Assembly (NCBI GenBank): GCA_902760765.1
Contig: CACWHO010000009.1
Location: 1 to 12,193, forward strand
Origin: an uncultured Eubacteriales bacterium
GTDB taxonomy: Bacteria; Bacillota; Clostridia; TANB77; CAG-508
Direction: 5' to 3'
Length of the DNA: 12,193 bases
Shown here: piece after piece, positions 1 through 8,346 of the stretch
Numbering within the stretch: the first letter of the stretch is position 1
Layout: every line of letters begins with the position of its first letter
Program-made: the position numbers and the translations under genes
Notes under the pieces: model-generated
Told to the model about the DNA's origin: nothing
What the model saw: the letters and a program-made list of their open reading frames with translations, nothing else
Database searches by the model: none

Positions 1-160
1 ATTTGTTGTATATTTTGCTTTTGGCTTTCCTTCCATTCTCCACAATATCGTTACTAACATTGCTTTCGTAAATTTTGCATTAGGATCAAATGTATTTTTA
101 TCTGTTCCTGTTACGATTCCCTTATTATAGCAATATTTTACATCATCATAGTACCAGTCA
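1..160 (-). repeat. Direct repeat copy A: SLH-coding segment
   Basis: This stretch aligns without gaps to 1994-2153. By hand count 133 of 160 bases match (about 83 percent). Both copies encode the first SLH motif and the linker ending KPKAKYTTN. The copy probably continues beyond the left edge. Same-orientation copies about 2 kb apart show that the two surface-protein genes share a recent origin for their wall anchors, by duplication or gene conversion. Confidence 0.85.
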
Positions 161-1602
161 CCAGGTTTAACATCTTTAAATGGTTCAACTGTTATTCCCA
201 TACTTGCCTTTACACCTGTCCCATCAGTTGCTGTTGCAGTTATAACAACTTTTCCACCTTTTTTTCCGGTTACTACTCCTTGAGTATCCACAGTAGCTAT
301 ACTTGAATCGCTACTTGACCATTTCAAAGTTTTATTTGTTGCATTTGATGGTGTTATAGTAGGAGTTATTCTTATACTGTTTGTAACGGCAACATAGTTT
401 TTTCCTGATAATTTTATTGAAGTAACAGGTATTATTTCTATATATTTAAATCCTTTTGAGTTAGCATATGATTTTGCTGCAGTTCCAGCATATCCATAAA
501 ATGTTATTTGACTAGAAGGAATATCCTGAAAGGCATTTTCACTTATTTCTTGTATTTTTTTAGTAAAGTACACCGTTTTTAGTGATGTACATCCTTCGAA
601 AGCTCCGCTATACCACATTGAACCATTTATTGTTCTTGATGGTATTTTTATTGTTGTTAATGATTTGCAATTATGGAAAGCAGAAGTATCAATTTCCTCA
701 ACAGTATCTGGAATTTCTATATTATTTAAACTTGAACAATTTTCAAACATTCCGTACGATATTTTTTTCAATTTACTTGGTAATTTAACACTTTGTAGAG
801 TTGTACAATTTTCAAAAACACTTTCACTAGCTTCAGTAAAACTATTTGAAAAAGTCACAGATTTTAGTTTTGTACAATCTTTAAACATATTATTTGGAAT
901 TGAAGTTGCAGTTGCATTAATTGTTGCAGTTGTTAAAGATGTGCATCCTTCAAATGTTCCACTATAATACACGCCATAATTTAAATCTGTAACTGTTGCT
1001 GGAATTGTAATACTTGTTAAAGCTTTGCAATTAGTAAAGGCTGACATTCCTATTTTTTTAACACTTGCAGGTATTGTAATAGAAGATAATGCCGTACAAC
1101 CTTCAAAGGCTGCATATTCAATTTCTTTTACCTTACTTGGAATTGTAACATTTTTTAATGCTGTACAATGTTCGAACATACCTTCTGGTATACTTTCTGT
1201 ATTACTAGGTAGCGATATACTCTTTAGTGCTGTGCACCCCTCAAAAATATAACCGCCCATTTGTTTTACAGAACTGGGTATTGTAATAGTAGTTAAAGCT
1301 GTACATTCTTTAAATGTTCCGTAATCTATTGTTGTAACCGTTGATGGAATTGTAACACTCTTCAAATATTTACATCCTTCAAAGCCACTTATTTTTGTTA
1401 CTTTTTTTCCATTAATATATGATGGTATTGTAGCCTTTTCAATGTATTTTCCAGCCGGAACAACTGTAACAGTTCCATCATAATTTTCATCATAATAAAC
1501 TTCAGAATTGTAATATGTAGACGCATTTACTGAATTAAAAAACAATAAATTTGAACCTAATAACATACAAATTAATACTATAAAAACTATTTTTTTCTTC
1601 AT
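1..1602 (-). CDS. Secreted BspA-type LRR / Ig-like / SLH surface protein, C-terminus cut by window edge
   Basis: An open frame of 534 codons runs from an ATG at 1602 to the left edge with no stop. Residues 1-27 form a signal peptide (MKKK, hydrophobic core, VNA before S28). Residues about 55-390 are roughly twelve BspA-type (LRR_5) repeats of 23 residues, of the form LxxITIPSSVKKIxxxAFEGCT, closed by the usual YGYAGTAAKSYA cap. Residues about 392-472 are a Big_2 Ig-like domain (VTSIKLSG, TLKWSSSDSSIATVD). From about 475 begins an SLH motif (FKDVKPGDWYYDDVKYCYNK, then TGTDKNTFDPNAKFTKAMLV). The protein should be exported and held on the cell wall by SLH, with the LRRs probably making adhesive or binding contacts. 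By comparison with the SLH region of the upstream paralogue, about 120 residues are missing. Its start lies 22 bases after the stop of that paralogue and has a strong ribosome binding site. The family and architecture are clear; the ligand is unknown. Confidence 0.93.
   Translation of the reverse strand, partial: MKKKIVFIVLICMLLGSNLLFFNSVNASTYYNSEVYYDENYDGTVTVVPAGKYIEKATIPSYINGKKVTKISGFEGCKYLKSVTIPSTVTTIDYGTFKECTALTTITIPSSVKQMGGYIFEGCTALKSISLPSNTESIPEGMFEHCTALKNVTIPSKVKEIEYAAFEGCTALSSITIPASVKKIGMSAFTNCKALTSITIPATVTDLNYGVYYSGTFEGCTSLTTATINATATSIPNNMFKDCTKLKSVTFSNSFTEASESVFENCTTLQSVKLPSKLKKISYGMFENCSSLNNIEIPDTVEEIDTSAFHNCKSLTTIKIPSRTINGSMWYSGAFEGCTSLKTVYFTKKIQEISENAFQDIPSSQITFYGYAGTAAKSYANSKGFKYIEIIPVTSIKLSGKNYVAVTNSIRITPTITPSNATNKTLKWSSSDSSIATVDTQGVVTGKKGGKVVITATATDGTGVKASMGITVEPFKDVKPGDWYYDDVKYCYNKGIVTGTDKNTFDPNAKFTKAMLVTILWRMEGKPKAKYTTN
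500..1440 (-). repeat. In-gene tandem array with 69-bp period (LRR_5 coding repeats)
   Basis: The LRR block of the left-edge gene repeats at DNA level every 69 bases (23 codons). The Cys-Thr/Cys-Lys codons that close each repeat fall near 664, 733, 802, 871, 941, 1024, 1093, 1162, 1231, 1300 and 1369. The single 83-base step reflects a five-codon insertion (VYYSG region). Several copies share a TGTACA-containing core, read on the plus strand as gctgtacaa or ttgtacaa. Copies are diverged rather than identical, so this is an old coding array, not a fresh minisatellite. Confidence 0.85.
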
Positions 1603-1609
1603 TTTTTTA

Positions 1610-1617
1610 CTCCTTTC
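1610..1617 (-). promoter_or_regulatory. Ribosome binding site of the left-edge surface protein gene
   Basis: The mRNA-sense sequence GAAAGGAG ends 7 bases before the ATG at 1602, close to ideal spacing. It fixes the start of that gene, which sits directly before a signal peptide. The 22-base gap after the preceding stop holds this site and nothing resembling a terminator, so the two surface proteins are probably co-transcribed. Confidence 0.8.
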
Positions 1618-1624
1618 AAAATAA

Positions 1625-4600
1625 TTACAAGCCTATTTCTCTGCAATATCTTGCTATAAATGACACGGCTTCCGCTTTTGTTGCAGTATTTAACGGATAT
1701 AACTTTGTTCCATTATCTCCACCAAGCATTATTTTTTTTGCAACTGCCCAACTCATTGCTGCCCTTGAATATTCTGGTTCTTGTTTATAATCTAAAAACT
1801 TAGTTAAATCTGCTCTTGCACTTGTATCTTTTCCTTTTATTCTTGCATAATTTCTTAAGCATTCTATAAATTGGTGTCTTTCTAATACCTTTTCCGGATT
1901 AAAGTGTGTATCGTCTAGCTTATATGCTACACCAGAAGATATAGACCATTGTGCGGCATCATAACACCAATACCATTTTGGGCAATCTACAAAATTAGTT
2001 GTATATTTTGCCTTTGGTTTTCCTTCCATCCTCCATAATATCATTACTAACATACCCTTAGTAAATTTAGCGTTTGAGTCAAACGTATTTTTATCTGTTC
2101 CTGTTATTATTCCTCTATCGTAACAATATTTTAAATCATTATAATACCAATCAGATTTTTTTACATCAGTAAATGGCAATGTAGATGATTCAACAATTGC
2201 ATTTTCCTTTTGTCCTTTTACTGTTATAGTTAATGTTTCTTTTAAATTTGAACCATCTGTTGTTTCTATATACAACTCTGTATTTCCATTTTTTACTGGA
2301 GAAATTACACCGCTTTGATTAATAGTAGCAACTTGGGTATTTTTTATTGTATATTTTAGAGTTGTATTTTTTGCGTTTCTAGGATACGCATATGCATTAA
2401 CATATCCTTTATTATTTCCATTTATTTCCGTGGTCTTACTATAAATTGTTATCTTATTACATTTTATGTCTACATTAACATTTACAACAGCTTTTTTCCC
2501 CGAACCATCTGTAGTGTTTACTGTAATTTGAGTTGTTCCATTTCCTACTGGTGTAATCTGACCACTTGAACTCACTCTTACAACATTTGTATTTGCAGAC
2601 GTATATGTCAATTTTTTATTAGTCGCTAATTGTGGTTCTATAGCTGTTTTTATGTATTCGTAATTACTTGTTGAATTAAAGTTATATGATGTTTTTTCTA
2701 CCTTTAATGACGTTATTTTACATTCAAATGCTTCAAATTTTATATTGTTATTATTAGCATATGTTTGTGCAGTAGAGTCTTTTATACCATATATCGTTAA
2801 ATTCGGACAATTTTCAATAGGTAATTCTGAATAATATCTATTTCCCATACTTGCATTTGCATTTAAAATATATAATTTATTTAATTTACTAAGATTTTTA
2901 ATTGCATTTATATTTATATAACTCACGTTGCTTAAGCACTGAATTTCTTGAATATAATTGTTACCATTTAGTGACCATCCATCAATTGTTGTAACCGTTG
3001 ATGGAACAACAAATTTATTATCCTGTTTTCCTGCTGGATACAACTTCAACATTCGTGGTTCATTATTATATTTTTCGTATAAAACGCCATCTTGAGAAAT
3101 AAATGAAGGATTATCACTATCAACTGCTATTTCTTTAAGTTTATCACAATTGTATGTAAAAGATTGTGTTATTACAGTCACAGACTTTGGAATTGTAAGT
3201 TTTTCAATAGATTTGCAGTAACTAAAAGCACTTTCTATTCTGATAACAGTATTTGGTATTGTAACTGTTTTTAGTGTGGTATTTGGGTTACTATAATCCC
3301 CAAATATATAACCTCCAAGTTCTGTTACAGTATACCCATCTATTTTACTTGGAATAGATACATTACTTGAACTTCCTATATATTTTGTAATTTTTATATT
3401 GTTATTATCAAGTATTTTATACTCATATTTATTTTCGAATGAATCAGCAACTACAACTTTACATGTAGATTTTAATTGGCTATTTGCTATACTTGTTGCT
3501 GTAATTGTGGCTGTACCATTACCTACTGCAGTAACTTTTCCAGATGTATTTACTCTTGCCACATTTAAATTACTTGAAGACCATATTACACTTTTATTTT
3601 CTGTTGTTGGATTAGGTACTACGCTAATTGAGAGATTTACTGTTTCTTTATTTTTTAAATATATAACATTTTTTGATAATTCAATTTTAGTTATTGGAGC
3701 TTTTTGCTTGTAAATTCTCAAATACGTGCTAATAACTGTATTTCCATTTTCATCACAATATGTAACAGTTGTATTACCTTCATTATTTGCAGTTATTGTA
3801 CCGTTAGTACTTATTGTAACATTTGAATTGCTAGCTTTAACATTAGAAAATTTCACACCAACAGTTGGTTTATATTCTTCGCCTACATACATACTTTTCT
3901 CATTTGTTAAAATACTTGTTCCAGTTATTGCATTTATATTTTGTAGTTCTAACCTTTCTATATTATTACATTGTTCGAAAACACTATTACCTATATTCGT
4001 AACATTTGAGGGTATAACCAATTTCCCGTTTATCCTATCACAGTATGCAAACGCATAATTATCTATCTTTTTAACAGAACTTGGTATAGATATACTTGTT
4101 AAACCATTGCTACTAAACGCATTCTTTCCTATTGTTTCAACTTTTGAAGGAAATGTTATCTTATCTAACGATGAATCACCAGAACATAATCTTTCTGGAA
4201 TTACAGTTAAATTTTTAGGTAATTTTAAATAAGACAAATCAGTCATGTATGCAAATGCATACGTTCCAATTGTAGTCACATTATCCGGAATATCTAAACT
4301 CTGCAACTTTGTTGAACAAAATGCTTGTGTGCGAATTTCTTTTAACGTAGTCGGAAGTGTAACCTTTTCAAGATTTACTGCTTGATTAAAGCAACCATTA
4401 GGAATTATCGTATATCCTTCTGGAAATATTACACTTTTTATGTTATTACTTGTATAAAATGCTTGACTACCTAATTCAAAATTTAACCATGGATATTCAC
4501 ATTTTGGTAATGTTATATTTGAAACTTTATTGTCAAATTTTTTCAACTCATAAATTTCCTTTTCCTTATTAAAGCTATATGTAAAATGCTCAAATTTGTT

Positions 4601-5944
4601 TAAGTTAAGAATTCCTTGATTATTATAACTATTGAATTTTGTAACCGACGAAATGTCTAACGAAAAAAATACAACTTTTTCACCTGTACTAACTGTCCAC
4701 ATTAACTTATTATTGTATACTATGGGTTTACAGTCGGATAAACGTCCACCTATTGTTATTACATTGCTTAAATTATTACCCTGCCCATCTATCATTACTG
4801 CTCTTATATTTACGCCATCATTTGTTACTTCCTCCCATAATACAACAAACTGGTTATCATTTATTTTAACTAAGTGTGGAGTATTACAATAAGTATTTCC
4901 ATCAGCAGCGTAACTTGTAAGCCATTTTGTAACTACATTAGACGCTTTTACGCTATTTTTATCAACAACACTTATAAATATATTTCTTTGCTCACTATAA
5001 TCACTATTTTCACTTGAATTAGAATTTTGCTTAACTGAATTTCCTGCTATTATACAGCTGGTATTAGAAACTTCTGCTCCTCCAATAGAAACACCTGTTG
5101 AATTATTTCCCGCAGTTCCAGAAATAGGAAATACTATAGCGGTTTCTGTTGGAATGTTTTTTCCAATTTCAGTTTTACAAACCGTAATTCCTCTTGGATA
5201 AGAATCTCCATGATCAATTGTATATATATAACTATCATCTAAAGTTATGTATTGATTAAATGAATGACTTACATAACCATAACCTATATAACTAACATTA
5301 TTTCTCGAAAAAAATGTTTGCATTGTTTCTTCGTTTATTTTTATAAGCATATTAGATTGATGGTGAAGACCATCTGCAGATTTGTACATTGTATGACATG
5401 TATCAATATATAAAACACCATCTTTTTCTTCCATTCTACAACTACCTGACGCAAAAGGATTATATGTATTAATCGCCTTTACAGAACAACTCGATATTCT
5501 ATTCCAATTTTTGTCATATTTAACAATTCTTATAACCTCTAATGAATCATCATCATCTTTGTTAAATTGACCAAATACTAAAAAATTAAATTTTTCACCA
5601 CCAAAATACCCGCCGCAGGTACTTAATTCATATTTTATCTCTTTGCTAGATATATATTTAAAATTCGAATCGTACTTTTCTATTAAAACCTTGGATTTTG
5701 AGGAATCCTTTGAGTTAAAAACAAATTGAATTTTTGAAATTGTATTATCACTGTTTTTTTCTAAATATGCTCCAACTATATTTCCGTATGTAGAATAATT
5801 ATTATATGAATAATTTTTTACTCCGTCATTTGTACTACTCTCAACATAATAATTCTCAGCTGCTAATACATTACCTGCACATATAACCTGAAAAATAAAA
5901 AATGTTATTATTAATCCTAAAAGTATACTAGCCTTTTTTAACAT
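1625..5944 (-). CDS. Large secreted SLH-anchored surface protein with BspA-type LRR and Ig-like domains
   Basis: This 1439-residue protein starts with a signal peptide (MLKKASILLG..., cleavage near VLAA, residue 28-29). Residues about 30-480 are a beta-rich region that I cannot assign with confidence. It carries CHTMYKS (C183, H184), HHQSN (H194, H195), YVSHSFNQ and DHGDSYPRG (D244-D247) and may be a propeller. LRR_5 repeats follow at about 480-690 and 835-1075, the second block including the typical DGVLYEKYNN segment and a YGIKDSTAQTYA cap. Ig-like Big_2 domains lie at about 690-750 (short), 750-837, 1076-1160 and 1162-1245. Three SLH motifs fill about 1256-1439 (FTDVKKSDWYYNDLKYCYDR; NFVDCPKWYWCYDAAQW; the last ending FIARYCREIGL). 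The protein should be exported and bound to wall polysaccharide through SLH. It follows the flippase with only 7 bases between stop and ATG. A TTG six bases upstream (5950) is a weaker alternative start. Domain calls are strong; the biological role is unknown. Confidence 0.95.
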   Translation of the reverse strand: MLKKASILLGLIITFFIFQVICAGNVLAAENYYVESSTNDGVKNYSYNNYSTYGNIVGAYLEKNSDNTISKIQFVFNSKDSSKSKVLIEKYDSNFKYISSKEIKYELSTCGGYFGGEKFNFLVFGQFNKDDDDSLEVIRIVKYDKNWNRISSCSVKAINTYNPFASGSCRMEEKDGVLYIDTCHTMYKSADGLHHQSNMLIKINEETMQTFFSRNNVSYIGYGYVSHSFNQYITLDDSYIYTIDHGDSYPRGITVCKTEIGKNIPTETAIVFPISGTAGNNSTGVSIGGAEVSNTSCIIAGNSVKQNSNSSENSDYSEQRNIFISVVDKNSVKASNVVTKWLTSYAADGNTYCNTPHLVKINDNQFVVLWEEVTNDGVNIRAVMIDGQGNNLSNVITIGGRLSDCKPIVYNNKLMWTVSTGEKVVFFSLDISSVTKFNSYNNQGILNLNKFEHFTYSFNKEKEIYELKKFDNKVSNITLPKCEYPWLNFELGSQAFYTSNNIKSVIFPEGYTIIPNGCFNQAVNLEKVTLPTTLKEIRTQAFCSTKLQSLDIPDNVTTIGTYAFAYMTDLSYLKLPKNLTVIPERLCSGDSSLDKITFPSKVETIGKNAFSSNGLTSISIPSSVKKIDNYAFAYCDRINGKLVIPSNVTNIGNSVFEQCNNIERLELQNINAITGTSILTNEKSMYVGEEYKPTVGVKFSNVKASNSNVTISTNGTITANNEGNTTVTYCDENGNTVISTYLRIYKQKAPITKIELSKNVIYLKNKETVNLSISVVPNPTTENKSVIWSSSNLNVARVNTSGKVTAVGNGTATITATSIANSQLKSTCKVVVADSFENKYEYKILDNNNIKITKYIGSSSNVSIPSKIDGYTVTELGGYIFGDYSNPNTTLKTVTIPNTVIRIESAFSYCKSIEKLTIPKSVTVITQSFTYNCDKLKEIAVDSDNPSFISQDGVLYEKYNNEPRMLKLYPAGKQDNKFVVPSTVTTIDGWSLNGNNYIQEIQCLSNVSYININAIKNLSKLNKLYILNANASMGNRYYSELPIENCPNLTIYGIKDSTAQTYANNNNIKFEAFECKITSLKVEKTSYNFNSTSNYEYIKTAIEPQLATNKKLTYTSANTNVVRVSSSGQITPVGNGTTQITVNTTDGSGKKAVVNVNVDIKCNKITIYSKTTEINGNNKGYVNAYAYPRNAKNTTLKYTIKNTQVATINQSGVISPVKNGNTELYIETTDGSNLKETLTITVKGQKENAIVESSTLPFTDVKKSDWYYNDLKYCYDRGIITGTDKNTFDSNAKFTKGMLVMILWRMEGKPKAKYTTNFVDCPKWYWCYDAAQWSISSGVAYKLDDTHFNPEKVLERHQFIECLRNYARIKGKDTSARADLTKFLDYKQEPEYSRAAMSWAVAKKIMLGGDNGTKLYPLNTATKAEAVSFIARYCREIGL
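1994..2153 (-). repeat. Direct repeat copy B: SLH-coding segment
   Basis: Partner of the copy at 1-160, lying inside the complete SLH region of the large surface protein. Most differences are third-position or conservative changes, so both copies appear to be under protein-level constraint. The similarity falls away quickly upstream of the first SLH motif, where the Ig-like domains differ. Confidence 0.85.
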
Positions 5945-5951
5945 AAACAAA

Positions 5952-7358
5952 CTACCCCCTTCTTCTTTGTTTAATGGTTTCCTTTATAAATGATATATTA
6001 TTTTTATTTAGATATAATGAAAAGAATGTAATAAATATTGCATTTATAATACTAATCCAATTAATTTTTATATAGTATATCACAAAAGTAACTATAGTAA
6101 CAACCATTATTTTTAATATTATCATTTTATTTACTTTCATATTAACATACTTTTTTGAATCATAATATCTGTATAAAAACATTGTAAACCATGCAATTAG
6201 AGTAGAAAGTGATGCGGCATACAATCCTATTTTGTTTATAAACACTATATTAACAACAACATTTATTATTGCTGTTATGATTGATGTTTTTGCTATTTCC
6301 TTTGTAACTTTGTTAGCAACATAAATTGAGCCAATAAAAGTGACCAATATACTGAAAAATGTTCCTAATATTAAAATTGGTATTTGGTTATATGCTTCTA
6401 TATAGTTTCCATTTACCAATATTTTAAATGCAATTGGCATATAGGCAATTAATCCCAACGACAATGCACTGAAAAATTCTATAGTTACTCTAAATATTTT
6501 AGAGAAGAATTCGTTTTTATCATCCTGCCCTATGTTTATAGAAGCAGATTCCGTCCAAGTAATATTAAATATTCCATATATAGTTGTTATAATATTAGAA
6601 AATTTATTTGCCACAGAATATATTCCATTTTGTCCAATATCTAAAAATTTATATATTATTAACCTATCTGAAGCATTTACAACCCACCAAGAAATTGCAT
6701 TAGGAATTAACGGTATTGAATACTTTAATATCTCTTTTAATTTTTCATTACTAAAAGCTTTTATTTTTATGTATTTATATAATTTTGTGCTTACTACAAC
6801 GTATATTGTGCATATTAATTGTCCTGCAAATGTTGCCCATAACATACCAGTAGCTCCCATCTTAAGAGATGCAATTAAAGCAACATTTAAAATAATTGTT
6901 ATAGCTCCTGACAAAAAACTTGCAATAGCATATTTTTTGTTATCTCCAAATCCTCTTGTTATTTGTAAAGTATAGTTTGCAACAGACGATACAATAAGGT
7001 TTGCAAGTAAAAAATATTTATAATCATTATGAATAAACCTATTTACAATTATAAAGATAATAGAGTATATAATTATCTGTACAAATAAGAAAAGTGACAC
7101 AGTTGTTATAAGTTTATTTTGCTCTTTTTTTTCTTCACGTTTATCAATTAAGAATCTAAAAACACCTTGGTCTACTTGGAATGTTAAAACCGGAATTAAT
7201 AAACTGATTAATGTATTTAATAAATCAACCACTCCATATTCTTCTGTTGACAAATAAACTGTGTAAAGGGGCAATAATAAGAAGGATAATAATTGCGTAC
7301 ATACTCTTCCAACAGTAACTATAGCAGTATTTTTTAATAAACTCTTTTCCTTAGACAT
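5952..7358 (-). CDS. Wzx-type polysaccharide flippase (MOP superfamily)
   Basis: This 468-residue, strongly hydrophobic protein has the length and pattern of oligosaccharide flippases with about 12-14 membrane helices. The N-terminus, with LLKNTAIVTVGRVCTQLLSF and then PLYTVYLSTEEYGVVDLLNT, matches the first two helices of this family. A conserved polar helix follows (PVLTFQVDQGVFRFL). In the family such proteins move undecaprenyl-diphosphate-linked oligosaccharide units from the inner to the outer face of the membrane. Neighbours fit: a Wzy-like polymerase, a pyruvyl transferase and glycosyltransferases lie upstream in the same direction. The start ATG has a GAAAGGGA site about 5 bases upstream and lies 13 bases after the previous stop. 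The basic C-terminal tail (KQRRRG) doubles as the ribosome binding site of the next gene. The exact glycan cargo cannot be read from sequence. Confidence 0.92.
   Translation of the reverse strand: MSKEKSLLKNTAIVTVGRVCTQLLSFLLLPLYTVYLSTEEYGVVDLLNTLISLLIPVLTFQVDQGVFRFLIDKREEKKEQNKLITTVSLFLFVQIIIYSIIFIIVNRFIHNDYKYFLLANLIVSSVANYTLQITRGFGDNKKYAIASFLSGAITIILNVALIASLKMGATGMLWATFAGQLICTIYVVVSTKLYKYIKIKAFSNEKLKEILKYSIPLIPNAISWWVVNASDRLIIYKFLDIGQNGIYSVANKFSNIITTIYGIFNITWTESASINIGQDDKNEFFSKIFRVTIEFFSALSLGLIAYMPIAFKILVNGNYIEAYNQIPILILGTFFSILVTFIGSIYVANKVTKEIAKTSIITAIINVVVNIVFINKIGLYAASLSTLIAWFTMFLYRYYDSKKYVNMKVNKMIILKIMVVTIVTFVIYYIKINWISIINAIFITFFSLYLNKNNISFIKETIKQRRRG
5954..5961 (-). promoter_or_regulatory. 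Ribosome binding site embedded in the end of the flippase gene
   Basis: The mRNA-sense AAGGGGGT forms part of the last two codons and stop of the upstream gene (AGG GGG TAG). It resembles the consensus with one mismatch in the core. Its G run lies 10 bases before the ATG at 5944 but only 4 before the TTG at 5950, which favours the ATG. The arrangement suggests translational coupling of the surface protein to the flippase. Confidence 0.6.
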
Positions 7359-7371
7359 CTTTTCCCTTTCT

Positions 7372-8346
7372 TTAAGCCAAAAACTGACTCTTCCATTTTT
7401 CTATTTTTTCATTATCTATTACAACATTTGTTTTAAACTTAGAATTTATTTTTGTTTCAAGTTTGTCTATATCGTTTTTGTCTATCGTATTTAAATTATA
7501 TGTTTTAGACATATCCCTAGCTCTATTATCTATTGCAAGAATAATGCTTCTTCTTCCATTTCTAATAGCATATATTCCAGCATGCAACCTTGTACCTACA
7601 TAATCAATATCATTCTCAATTAACAATTTTTTGTACGCCTCTAACTTAGGTGCAACAATGTTAATATTTTCAATGTTGTCAAATGAATTAAAATACTCTA
7701 AATCTTCCGAACCTTGAACCCAAAAATAAATGTCTTTATAATTTCTTTTTAATATATTAATTAATTCCTGATCTACCTTTCTGTCTTTTTTGTAATCCGT
7801 CAAAGTAAAAACAACTTTGTTAGATTTTTCCTCTGTAATTTTAGCACAGTGTTCTTTAGTTAACGACCATAATGTTGGGCAACCTGTGTTTATAGCTTTA
7901 AGTCCTAATTCTTCCAAGAATACTTTCGTTCTCTCATCTCTAACTGAATGTATATAATTTTTTGAAAAAATTTTTTTATACATTAATTTTGTGTATAAAT
8001 CCAATCTTTTAGCATTAGTCTCACATCCACAGCCAATACATATACTATCTTTATAATATTTGCAATTAAAATAATTAATATTCCAATCTGGTGCTAATCT
8101 TAGTAAGCTATACTTTATAATATTAGTTCCACAAATAAATTTATAATCAGCCTTATCGCATGCCCTAGAAGGCATGTTTCTTCTAAAATTCTGATAAAAT
8201 CTCGCTATTGGAGTATGTGTAGAAAAATGAGTTACAAAATTTTTATCTAATAAATATTTCATTTCATTATTTATGCACTCCATTATTATATAATCCCCTA
8301 AATTTTGAGTTCCTTGTTCCGTATCAAATAATACTATGTTTTTCAT
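7372..8346 (-). CDS. Polysaccharide pyruvyl transferase family protein
   Basis: This protein of 324 residues belongs to the polysaccharide pyruvyl transferase family (Pfam PF04230, which includes CsaB and exopolysaccharide pyruvyl transferases). Visible landmarks are the N-terminal QNLGDYIIMECINNEM (residues 14-29), SVRDERTKVFLEELGL, TGCPTLW, and the C-terminal signature GTRLHAGIYAIRNGRRSI (R253, H255) followed by AIDNRARDM. The family transfers pyruvate from phosphoenolpyruvate onto a sugar as a ketal, giving the glycan negative charge; some members have other roles. A CxxCxC cluster (C103, C106, C108) in the ICIGCGCE loop is unusual to my eye. The start at 8346 is preferred over an upstream in-frame ATG at 8391 because AAAGGAAGGA lies just before it and the protein then starts with the family's beta strand (MKNIVLFD). 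It overlaps the preceding gene by 23 bases. Because SLH proteins follow in the operon, a CsaB-like role is an attractive but unproven idea. Confidence 0.9.
   Translation of the reverse strand: MKNIVLFDTEQGTQNLGDYIIMECINNEMKYLLDKNFVTHFSTHTPIARFYQNFRRNMPSRACDKADYKFICGTNIIKYSLLRLAPDWNINYFNCKYYKDSICIGCGCETNAKRLDLYTKLMYKKIFSKNYIHSVRDERTKVFLEELGLKAINTGCPTLWSLTKEHCAKITEEKSNKVVFTLTDYKKDRKVDQELINILKRNYKDIYFWVQGSEDLEYFNSFDNIENINIVAPKLEAYKKLLIENDIDYVGTRLHAGIYAIRNGRRSIILAIDNRARDMSKTYNLNTIDKNDIDKLETKINSKFKTNVVIDNEKIEKWKSQFLA

Noticed and set aside
582..1252. Several plus-strand open frames opposite the LRR region of the left-edge gene
   Set aside because: They are antisense shadows of a long minus-strand frame that has a signal peptide, repeats and a ribosome binding site. 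Their repetitive look merely mirrors the LRR array.
500..1440. Regularly spaced repeats that could suggest a CRISPR array or minisatellite
   Set aside because: The 69-base period is an exact multiple of codons, copies are diverged, there are no unique spacers, and translation gives classic LRR_5 repeats.
3399..4892. Plus-strand open frames of 86-110 codons within the large surface protein gene
   Set aside because: They lack ribosome binding sites and recognisable motifs, and their hydrophobic composition follows from the antisense of Ser/Thr/Asn-rich codons.
6532..6975. A 147-codon plus-strand frame opposite the flippase
   Set aside because: The antisense of a membrane-protein gene often gives a long hydrophobic frame. 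The minus-strand frame is a clear full-length family member.
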